NCBI GenBank assembly: GCA_007136035.1
Contig: SLHS01000040.1
Span: forward strand, 1-13,298
Length of the DNA: 13,298 bases
Direction of reading: 5' to 3'
Origin: Patescibacteria group bacterium
Lineage (GTDB): Bacteria > Patescibacteriota > Dojkabacteria > SC72 > T1SED10-24
In this document: positions 6,186-12,626 of the stretch, in pieces
Position numbering within the stretch: the stretch's first letter is position 1
How the letters are laid out: every line of letters starts with the position of its first letter
Position numbers and translations under genes: made by a program
Notes under the pieces: model-generated
The model's database searches: none
The model's input: only the letters and a program-made list of their open reading frames with translations
What the model was told of the DNA's origin: nothing

Positions 6186-7403
6186 ATGAGAGAGCAAAGA
6201 GAGTTATATCAAGAGCACAAGAATGTTGCTCAAGAAAAGACTGATTTGCCAAGCAAGGAACAAGTAGATAAACTTGCAAAAATGGCAAAAGACAAGGATG
6301 ATAGGAAAAAGATCAGAGACGGTTACAAGAAGGACAGTAAAGATATAAACAACAGATATGATAAGAATATAGAAAAAGCAAAAAATTTCTATAAAGATAA
6401 CGAAGATGCTTTGAACGACACAGCAAGAGTAGAAATGGGACAAGAATTGGATACAGAGAAGGAATACAAAAGAGAGAGAATTTCCAAAACCAACCTTAAA
6501 TCGAGAGCCAACAACTTTTTAATCGGAGCTGGTGTTTTCTTGGCTGGTGCTGGTGTTCTTGCATGGGGTTATGGAAATATAAAAGGCACTGTTAATAACG
6601 AAAACAATAAAAACAAAGATATAGAACCAGAACCAATAGTAGAAGAGGAAGTTATAGAAAAAGAAGTTCCAAAAGCAATAGAAGAAGATATAGAAATTGA
6701 GACCCAAGAACAAGAAAAGATGGGGGTAAGAGCAGAGATCGAGGCAAATAGAACATATAACTTCTCACAGATTGTTGCAAGAATTAATAGTTATCCCGAA
6801 ATGGTAACAGAGGATGGTCTAAAGTACTGGGAAGTCAACGAATCACCAGGACAAATAACGGTAACAAGACCTTACGGAGAACTTGATCCTAACAACCCTC
6901 ACCACGAAAAGGTTGAATTTGAATTTTATCCAAATGATGAACAAGCTATTTTTGAATGGAACGAACTCGAAATCCCAGCTAATGTTCCTACGGGAGCTTT
7001 CTGGCTACAAGCAGATTCCACTGGAGGTGCCGCAAAAATAGAATTCTTCAACGAAAGTGGGAAAGTAATTAAAAAGCACAACGGTGAAATGGTAGTTGTA
7101 GAATGGGTCAATAAAGACGGTAAGAAAGAGCAGGCAATTCAATTTAAAGATAGTATTACAGGTGAAACAAGACCAGCATCTTTCCAAATGTTTGAAATTA
7201 TTTTTGATGAAAAAACAGGGGAAGCTGTAGACATTAAATACCCTTACCATAGAGCTAAAGTAACATTTGAACCAACACCTGGATCAAGAATGAATTTAGT
7301 GACGGGACCAACCATACACTTTAATCCTGAAAACCCATACGGTCCTGACCATGATCAAGGTTTTGGATTTTACTTATGGGAAAGTAACAAAGAAGTTAAA
7401 TAA
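6186..7403 (+). CDS. Bitopic protein: charged helical cytoplasmic part, one TM helix, exterior domain
   Basis: A 405-residue protein of unknown function with a clear three-part plan. Residues 1-108 are extremely rich in Lys, Glu and Asp and look helical, probably coiled coil. Residues 110-131 form one Gly/Ala-rich transmembrane helix (FLIGAGVFLAGAGVLAWGYG). Residues 137-178 are an Asn/Glu/Pro-rich linker. The C-terminal region, about 185-405, alternates polar and hydrophobic residues with many aromatics and glycines (for example GAFWLQADSTGG at 270-281), as in a beta-rich domain. With no N-terminal signal, the charged part is likely cytoplasmic and the C-terminal domain outside. There is no LPXTG-like tail, so it is not an obvious sortase substrate. 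It has its own strong promoter and its own terminator, so it appears monocistronic. Possible roles, such as linking the cell surface to the cytoplasm, are inference. Confidence 0.85.
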   Translation: MREQRELYQEHKNVAQEKTDLPSKEQVDKLAKMAKDKDDRKKIRDGYKKDSKDINNRYDKNIEKAKNFYKDNEDALNDTARVEMGQELDTEKEYKRERISKTNLKSRANNFLIGAGVFLAGAGVLAWGYGNIKGTVNNENNKNKDIEPEPIVEEEVIEKEVPKAIEEDIEIETQEQEKMGVRAEIEANRTYNFSQIVARINSYPEMVTEDGLKYWEVNESPGQITVTRPYGELDPNNPHHEKVEFEFYPNDEQAIFEWNELEIPANVPTGAFWLQADSTGGAAKIEFFNESGKVIKKHNGEMVVVEWVNKDGKKEQAIQFKDSITGETRPASFQMFEIIFDEKTGEAVDIKYPYHRAKVTFEPTPGSRMNLVTGPTIHFNPENPYGPDHDQGFGFYLWESNKEVK

Positions 7404-7425
7404 TCCTAAAAAGGTATAGAACTTC

Positions 7426-7461
7426 GAAAAACAAGCTGGTCACAAGATCAGCTTGTTTTTT
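7426..7461 (+). terminator. Strong intrinsic terminator after the 405-residue protein gene
   Basis: An 11-bp stem, 7431-7441 with 7446-7456, contains one G-U pair and closes an ACAA loop. It is preceded by a run of A and followed by six T, so the A and T runs extend the stem. The A-run on the other side would let it act on the opposite strand too, although no gene converges here. It begins 23 nt after the stop at 7403. Confidence 0.9.
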
Positions 7462-7465
7462 ATAA

Positions 7466-7494
7466 TAGACCTACACAAATGAACATGCTATATT
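7466..7494 (+). promoter_or_regulatory. Probable promoter of the three-gene cassette
   Basis: TAGACC at 7466-7471 (four of six -35 bases), a 17-nt spacer and TATATT at 7489-7494 with TG at 7486-7487 (extended -10). A start near 7501 would leave a leader of about 28 nt, in line with the other promoters here. It sits immediately downstream of the terminator. Confidence 0.5.
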
Positions 7495-7528
7495 CATAAC
7501 ATAATAGGTAAAATTATTTGAATAGAAA

Positions 7529-7999
7529 ATGAAAGATTCCTTTCTAACAAGATACAATATTGTCGAACTTCTAGGCTTAGAAATCGATGCAATAGAAAAA
7601 AGAAAATATTTAGAAGAAGTTTCTGACACATGTGTAAAAAAGGCTTTTTACAGACTATACAGAGAAGGATTGATAGAAGAGGAACTATTTAATCATATCG
7701 AACCCATTATTACATCACAAGAGAAAGAATATGATATTACAGAAAAACTTAATCACCTAAAAGAAGAACTAGACGAGGCCATAGTAATTGAAACAAATGA
7801 TTACAAAAAACTAAGCTTAATAGAACAAATTGAAGATTTTCGCACTTATGTAGACAAAAAAAACATAGAAGACCAAGAAATATACATTGTTTTACCGAGA
7901 TTGTTGAAATCTCTTGATAATAGGGGGGAAAACTTCGAAGAATTATTAAATAAGTATAAAAAGTTAAAAATACAACACGGATATGAAAGCAAAGTATAA
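7529..7999 (+). CDS. Small helical cytoplasmic protein, possibly DUF5663-like
   Basis: This 156-residue protein has no signal peptide or membrane segment and is rich in Glu, Lys and Leu, so it is probably all-helical. The first 55 residues (IVELLGLEIDAIEKRKYLEE at 11-30, then VKKAFYRLYREGLIEEELF) resemble the N-terminal helical domain of DUF5663 proteins found in Candidate Phyla bacteria. This is recognition by eye only and the family function is unknown to me. Residues 70-110 look like a second helical segment. The gene opens a cassette: its last 17 nt overlap the start of the next gene, which suggests translational coupling. The ATG at 7529 follows an A-rich leader without a Shine-Dalgarno sequence. 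It might act as a cytoplasmic partner of the membrane proteins encoded downstream, but only gene order supports that. Confidence 0.8.
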   Translation: MKDSFLTRYNIVELLGLEIDAIEKRKYLEEVSDTCVKKAFYRLYREGLIEEELFNHIEPIITSQEKEYDITEKLNHLKEELDEAIVIETNDYKKLSLIEQIEDFRTYVDKKNIEDQEIYIVLPRLLKSLDNRGENFEELLNKYKKLKIQHGYESKV

Positions 8000-8621
8000 T
8001 TACATTTTTGTTTTTTCCTTAGCTATCATAGCATTAATTATAAATGCCACACTTTTCTATATGCCCCATATTAGGGGAGATTACTCAATACTAAATACAC
8101 AAGACGAAAGACTTCTAATATACCTAAAAGGAGGAGATTATTTAGAAATTTTTTGGGATCATGATTTTTGGCAAAGTACAGAAAACGAATATGATTCACT
8201 AATAAAAGGACAACCTCAGAGAAAAGTCTCATATCATGAAGACTGGCTTACAAATCAAAAGACTAAAATTCTAGAGATTATTGAAAATGAAGATATTCAA
8301 GTTACAACAAAACTTAAAATAATAAATAGCCAGAGTTTTTCTTTGGAGAGAAGCTACAAAATAAAAAATGAATATCTACTAGAAGATATGGACACAACAT
8401 ATATTCAGTTAATCATTGGTTCGGATTTTCATAGCTACACCCCAGAAGAAAACAGATTAAACTTTACTCATTGCAAACTAACTATCAACAAACCAAACAT
8501 ACTAAAATCTCAATACCACTACCAAAACAGTTTGCTCGAAGTATCAAGACAAATACCAAAAGAAGCTAAAGAAAATAATACCTATACTATTAAATTGAAC
8601 TTTTATCTAGACTGTGAGTAG
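7983..8621 (+). CDS. N-terminally anchored exterior protein of unknown function
   Basis: This 212-residue protein has a short basic start (MKAKYNY), a single hydrophobic helix at about 7-27, and a long polar region with many beta-prone stretches that should lie outside the membrane. No lipobox or sortase signal is seen, so it is most likely a signal-anchored protein. I recognise no family. The body has notable aromatic clusters (YLEIFWDHDFW near 53-63) and only two cysteines, Cys183 region and Cys211, both near the C-terminal end. The start overlaps the previous gene by 17 nt, and its TAG lies inside the next gene, whose GTG overlaps by 8 nt. It is thus the middle member of a coupled three-gene set and may work with the polytopic protein that follows. 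Confidence 0.8.
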   Translation: MKAKYNYIFVFSLAIIALIINATLFYMPHIRGDYSILNTQDERLLIYLKGGDYLEIFWDHDFWQSTENEYDSLIKGQPQRKVSYHEDWLTNQKTKILEIIENEDIQVTTKLKIINSQSFSLERSYKIKNEYLLEDMDTTYIQLIIGSDFHSYTPEENRLNFTHCKLTINKPNILKSQYHYQNSLLEVSRQIPKEAKENNTYTIKLNFYLDCE

Positions 8622-10545
8622 AAACAAACTATTAACAAAACTAGAACAGTTTTACATCATTTCTCTTAGTTCTATTCCCTTATTCACCTTTTTTATAGCT
8701 TTCTTACAACAAAACACAGAGGACTATACAAATACTGCTATTTTCGTAGCTTATTTTGTTTTTATCTGTTTCACTCTACCTAGTTTTCTAAGCAAAATTC
8801 TTTTCAAGCGAAATTTTTTCAGCTTAACAAGCGTATTATGTTTCCTTTATTTCCCAATCATATATTTTGTTAGTCTAATAATACACCACCTTCATGGTTT
8901 TGATTTTCAACAAATATATTTTGCTTCCGGTCTTCTAACAATACTATTTTGGCATACATTATTTATAATATTCATACTTAAAGAGAAAATAAACAAAGTT
9001 GAAAAAACTGTTTTTAACTTTGTCTATACATTGATCCCCTTCACAATATTTCTTTTCATTATAGCCTTAGTAAGAGACTATGGTTCCATAATTTCGACAG
9101 ATATTCTTATACACAAAACAGTCTTAAATGGTATGCAAGATCCAAATACCTTTGGAATTATGCCCGCAACATACTCAAATACATTCACAGGACAAGGATA
9201 TCCCATATTGATGTATCACACATTTCTCAATATGATAACAAACGCTTTTACATTACCATTCCACTTAGTCAGTTACTTTGTAGACCTTTGTTTAACACTA
9301 ATATTTTCTTTAGTAGTTTTCAGATTCTTCATAAAGTATTACAGTTCACTTTGGGCAATAATCGGCACAACAGTAGCTGTACTAACTTTTGAGAATTTGG
9401 CATATACCTCACATTTTTTTGTCCCTCAAACACTAGCTTTCCTTTTCTTCCTAAAAATTCTTACTGATAAGAAACTAACACTAAAAGAGCTCTTTTTTAC
9501 AGGTGTACTTTTAACTCTAACTCACTTTTTTATAGGGGCCTTTCTTACAGGCTTTTTGGTAATAAAACACCTATATTTTGATGGTAAATTACTTAAAAAG
9601 AATCCAAATTTCCTTTTTCTGGAAACTTTCCTACTCTTTGCTTTTATAATTCTACTAAGTGCTGCAGGTTTCAGTATTGAAAGATATTTCCAAACGGAAA
9701 CAACAGAATGGTTTGGAAATTTAAGTAACCCAGATTTTATACACAAATTTTCAGTTCTTTTTAATTTGTTGGGTGCCTTATGGCTCCTAATTCTATACGC
9801 TTTTTTCAGAGTACTCGGTAAGAAAAAAAAGAGTTTACCTGAGCTAATTGGATATTTTGGTATTTTAATAGCATTAGGTACGTATTTCCTTTCACCAACT
9901 TTTGCTTCAAAATTTCTCTTAGGATTTGGATTTTTTTCAAGCCTTCTTTTGATTTCTTGGTTTTCTGAACTGAATTTTCCCAAAAAATATTTACAAATTG
10001 TTTTTATTACAATAATAATATCTGCTTATGCTTTCAATTTTAGCAATCAATTTCTTGAATTAACTCGATTTCTAGAACAGGAAGATAGAAGTAGAACAGC
10101 TTTAGTTAAAAAAGATGAATCTCTTGTAAAATTCTGGCAACAAGAAAACCCTGATTGTATACTAATTTCTGATCCACAAACTCAACTAACTATACATTCC
10201 ATAGGGGAGGGGATAACAGCAAGAGGCATGTACATGACTTTAGACTCAAGAACCAAACTAGCAAATTTTATACGTGAACCTTCCCAAAGAAACCTTATTA
10301 AGATAGTAGAAATTGAAGAACTTGAAAATATTCAGAATGAAAAAATTTGCATAGGTATATCCCAAAGATTAATTGAGATGGCTGAAAAAAATAGAAGTTG
10401 GGAAGACCTGATTTCAACTTACCAAGTAGAACATAGGTTTAGCTATTTAGAAACAAGTCATGATGTTTTTCATTTACTAGATATATACCCAAGAATATAT
10501 CTAGATGATTATCATGCGATTTTCATTATCAGAGGAGGTCATTAG
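8614..10545 (+). CDS. Large polytopic membrane protein, probable GT-C-type glycosyltransferase
   Basis: A 643-residue protein with about 13 hydrophobic helices between residues 13 and 475, then a soluble C-terminal region of about 155 residues. After roughly the fifth helix a long loop carries STDILIHK with Asp163, placed like the catalytic Asp in the first exterior loop of GT-C enzymes, followed by a GYPILMYH segment (His202). GT-C enzymes use polyprenyl-phosphate sugars or oligosaccharides as donors outside the membrane. The C-terminal part has DCILISDPQTQL, a Rossmann-like pattern seen after the membrane core in related predicted glycosyltransferases. The assignment to GT-C is inference from topology and one motif; an O-antigen-ligase-like or transport role remains possible. 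The start is a GTG at 8614 that overlaps the preceding gene by 8 nt; no ATG occurs nearby in frame. Its stop overlaps that of the convergent GT4 gene. Confidence 0.75.
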   Translation: MSRNKLLTKLEQFYIISLSSIPLFTFFIAFLQQNTEDYTNTAIFVAYFVFICFTLPSFLSKILFKRNFFSLTSVLCFLYFPIIYFVSLIIHHLHGFDFQQIYFASGLLTILFWHTLFIIFILKEKINKVEKTVFNFVYTLIPFTIFLFIIALVRDYGSIISTDILIHKTVLNGMQDPNTFGIMPATYSNTFTGQGYPILMYHTFLNMITNAFTLPFHLVSYFVDLCLTLIFSLVVFRFFIKYYSSLWAIIGTTVAVLTFENLAYTSHFFVPQTLAFLFFLKILTDKKLTLKELFFTGVLLTLTHFFIGAFLTGFLVIKHLYFDGKLLKKNPNFLFLETFLLFAFIILLSAAGFSIERYFQTETTEWFGNLSNPDFIHKFSVLFNLLGALWLLILYAFFRVLGKKKKSLPELIGYFGILIALGTYFLSPTFASKFLLGFGFFSSLLLISWFSELNFPKKYLQIVFITIIISAYAFNFSNQFLELTRFLEQEDRSRTALVKKDESLVKFWQQENPDCILISDPQTQLTIHSIGEGITARGMYMTLDSRTKLANFIREPSQRNLIKIVEIEELENIQNEKICIGISQRLIEMAEKNRSWEDLISTYQVEHRFSYLETSHDVFHLLDIYPRIYLDDYHAIFIIRGGH

Positions 10546-10555
10546 AAATTTCTAA
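10542..10555. repeat. 14-bp perfect palindrome holding both convergent stop codons
   Basis: TTAGAAATTTCTAA reads the same on both strands. The plus-strand gene ends with TAG at 10543-10545 and the minus-strand gene with TAA (10544-10542), so both coding regions end inside it and overlap by 4 bp. It is too AT-rich for a strong terminator hairpin and lacks a T-run. There is no intergenic space here for any other terminator. Confidence 0.85.
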
Positions 10556-11708
10556 GAATATCCCAATACTGAGAAAATATTTTCTTACTTGCAAAAACTT
10601 CGTGATTTTTCTTAGCTATTTCTTTATGAAAATTATTCCCCTTCTTAGAAGAATCACTCATTGCCTTTTCAAGAACATTTATGAGTTTATTCAAATCTTT
10701 TGCAGGAAACGAATACTCTTCTAGGTTGGAAACTCTAGAAACTTCCATATTATGGGGGATATCAGACATAACCAAAATACAACCCAAAGCCGCAGCCTCA
10801 ACAATTGCAAGAGGCAAACCTTCACTAAGAGATGAGTTAACATATATGGCTGATTTAGCAAGTAGTGAATGAAACTCCTTCTGCGGCATTAATTTATTAA
10901 TAAAATGAACATTTGCAGGTATTGCATCCTTCTCCATTTCATCAAAAAGGCATTTGCCTTTACCTATTAGATAGAATTCCCAATCCTTATACTTCGGAGA
11001 TAATTCTAAATACGCTTTTATTACAGTATCTGGATTCTTTACAGGGAGAAGTCTAGATGCGAAAACTACCTTCTTTTCTTTTTCCCAACCATCAAACTGA
11101 CCAATAACTTCTTCTTCAAAACCGTTAAGAATTACCTGTGCATTATCAACCCTCCTACCATAACGACTTCGCACAAATTTCTTAGAAGATTCTGAAACAA
11201 AAACATGCTTTTTAGCATATCTATAAACCAAAGAAAATATTGTTCTATCAAGAATGTCAGCAAAAAAATTTGCATATTTAGTTTTAAAAGTTGTTGGTTC
11301 GAAACCAGTATCAACATAAAGGTAATTTATACCATGAATTTTCGCTAAAATGCTCGCTGCAATACTACCCGTAAAGTGTCTACCATAAACAATAAATGTC
11401 GCTTTACGATTTAATCTCATAATTTTAGAAAGCTTAGAGACATAACTTAAACCCACTAAAGGATAGAAACCGTGAAAAATCTTAAAAGTATTGAGTTGTA
11501 CCCGATCCACGTCATCTTCTCTATAATACCTATTTGTATCTCCAGAATAAAAAGCTAGACAATTGAAATTTTTCTCTCTAGTTAAAAACTGTAATAGTTG
11601 AGATGCGGCATTTTCCAAACCACCTCCCTGGGGAGGGAAAAGATTACAAATACTGATATAATCCCACCTATTTTCAGTTAAATTTTGAAACGATAAATAA
11701 TCTTTCAT
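10542..11708 (-). CDS. Glycosyltransferase family 4 (GT-B fold)
   Basis: This 388-residue enzyme should transfer a sugar from a nucleotide-sugar donor, in the cytoplasm or at the inner membrane face. The N-terminal Rossmann domain opens with the Gly-rich loop PPQGGGLENAASQL (25-38), typical of GT4 acceptor-side loops. The donor-binding C-terminal domain has ASRLLPVKNP (217-226), where Arg219 and Lys224 are the usual phosphate-binding pair. The E-x7-E motif is present as Glu296 and Glu304 in SEGLPLAIVEAAALG. Length and domain order are normal. Donor and acceptor cannot be told from sequence. The ATG at 11708 lies 35 nt inside the end of the upstream GT2 gene on the same strand; no other in-frame ATG occurs before residue 97, and the long overlap suggests translational coupling. 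Likely role: cell-surface glycan, glycolipid or exopolysaccharide assembly. Confidence 0.93.
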   Translation of the reverse strand: MKDYLSFQNLTENRWDYISICNLFPPQGGGLENAASQLLQFLTREKNFNCLAFYSGDTNRYYREDDVDRVQLNTFKIFHGFYPLVGLSYVSKLSKIMRLNRKATFIVYGRHFTGSIAASILAKIHGINYLYVDTGFEPTTFKTKYANFFADILDRTIFSLVYRYAKKHVFVSESSKKFVRSRYGRRVDNAQVILNGFEEEVIGQFDGWEKEKKVVFASRLLPVKNPDTVIKAYLELSPKYKDWEFYLIGKGKCLFDEMEKDAIPANVHFINKLMPQKEFHSLLAKSAIYVNSSLSEGLPLAIVEAAALGCILVMSDIPHNMEVSRVSNLEEYSFPAKDLNKLINVLEKAMSDSSKKGNNFHKEIAKKNHEVFASKKIFSQYWDILRNF

Positions 11709-12504
11709 CTAGCATATACATAGGCTTAGCTCGTTTTTTAGGCAAAACAACATTTGCCTCTTTAGCAATGTCTAAATCAGAATAACTATTATTTAAAAAC
11801 AAATCAACTTTTCTCACTAATTCCAACATTATCATTTTGTAAAGCATCAAAAAACCTTTAAAATAGGTTAAACTCTTACTACTCAAAGAATAAGGTGTAT
11901 ATATAGCATCTATTGGTACATAACCTGAATTCTTACCAAACTTTTTCATCAACTTATTAACACTAACGGCCCAATCATAACCATTTTCCAAAGTTAAAAG
12001 TTCGGGTAGAATATCTTTACTGTAAGATCTCAAACCACACAAAGGATCAGGAGTTTTGATTCCGTAAAGGAGAATAAAAGATATTTTCGCCATAAAATTA
12101 GAGAACTTTTTCTTTAGAGGTATATTTTTATGGAATTTTCTAACACCAGAAACTACCAAAAGGTCATCTTTCATTATCTTTTTCATAACCCTAACAGTAT
12201 CTCTTTTAGAATGCTGATTATCTGCATCTACCGTTACAACATACTTTGTATTTAAACCAAGACAATATCTAAATCCAGACTTCAATGCAGAACCCACACC
12301 AACATTTTTTGTATGCTGTATCAATATTATTTTACCAAAACCCTGCAAATACTTTACTATTTCAGTCGATCTATCTGTAGAGCCATCATCAACAACAACA
12401 ATATGCTTGGGGTTCAAGGAGAGCATTTGGACCAAAACAGTACCTATAGTTTCTTCCTCATTATAGCAAGGTATCAAGATTGTGAAATCCTTGTATTTAT
12501 TCAT
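11674..12504 (-). CDS. Glycosyltransferase family 2, dolichyl/polyprenyl-phosphate-sugar synthase type
   Basis: This 276-residue GT-A enzyme resembles polyprenyl-phosphate mannose or glucose synthases, which move a sugar from a nucleotide donor onto a lipid carrier at the inner membrane face. Motifs are IPCYNEEETIG (11-21), VVDDGSTD (37-44), the metal-binding DAD in VTVDADNQH (90-98) and DPLCGLRSY (153-161), matching the D-x-x-x-G-x-R pattern of this subgroup. There is no C-terminal membrane helix pair, so it is the soluble or peripheral form. The ATG at 12504 follows a near-consensus promoter. The gene ends with TGA at 11676-11674; the next codons are AAA and TAG, so the protein ends there or two residues later under any code. 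It is first in an operon with the GT4 gene. It could supply donor for the GT-C-like protein at 8614-10545, which is inference. Confidence 0.93.
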   Translation of the reverse strand: MNKYKDFTILIPCYNEEETIGTVLVQMLSLNPKHIVVVDDGSTDRSTEIVKYLQGFGKIILIQHTKNVGVGSALKSGFRYCLGLNTKYVVTVDADNQHSKRDTVRVMKKIMKDDLLVVSGVRKFHKNIPLKKKFSNFMAKISFILLYGIKTPDPLCGLRSYSKDILPELLTLENGYDWAVSVNKLMKKFGKNSGYVPIDAIYTPYSLSSKSLTYFKGFLMLYKMIMLELVRKVDLFLNNSYSDLDIAKEANVVLPKKRAKPMYMLDERLFIVSKFN

Positions 12505-12542
12505 TTATTTTAACAAATAAATTATATATTAATACCTGCTGC

Positions 12543-12571
12543 ATTATACCCCAACATAGGCCTATAGTCAA
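12543..12571 (-). promoter_or_regulatory. Strong promoter of the GT2-GT4 operon
   Basis: On the minus strand: TTGACT at 12571-12566, a 17-nt spacer and TATAAT at 12548-12543, 11 of 12 consensus bases. Transcription would begin near 12536, leaving a leader of about 32 nt. The spacer includes a 10-bp perfect palindrome, ATAGGCCTAT at 12556-12565, abutting the -35, a possible operator. Confidence 0.8.
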
Positions 12572-12593
12572 TATGGGCAAAATATGCTAAAAT
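12565..12593 (+). promoter_or_regulatory. Probable promoter of the sortase gene
   Basis: TAGTCA at 12565-12570 (four of six -35 bases), a 17-nt spacer and TAAAAT at 12588-12593 with TG at 12585-12586 (extended -10). A start near 12600 leaves a leader of about 27 nt. Its -35 overlaps the -35 of the divergent glycosyltransferase promoter, so the two would compete for polymerase. Confidence 0.45.
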
Positions 12594-12626
12594 TACCAAC
12601 ATGTGATTTGTGTTAAACTAAAAACA

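Noticed and set aside
9522..9983. 153-codon minus-strand frame opposite the polytopic membrane protein
   Set aside because: Very basic and low-complexity, arising from the complement of Phe/Leu-rich codons; no control signals.
10530..10540. AGAGGAGGTC near the end of the polytopic gene as a ribosome-binding site
   Set aside because: It encodes the final Arg-Gly-Gly residues, and no ATG/GTG/TTG reading frame on the plus strand starts at suitable distance after it.
11668..11676. UGA read as glycine (code 25) in the GT2 gene
   Set aside because: The TGA is followed by AAA and TAG, so recoding would add only two residues. Gyrase and other genes use GGN at every conserved glycine and show no in-frame TGA, so standard termination is simpler.
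12601..12626. Leaderless sortase transcript from TGTTAAACT just upstream of the ATG
   Set aside because: There is an extended -10-like string, but no -35 at 16-18 nt, and the TAGTCA/TAAAAT promoter fits the leader length of the other genes better.
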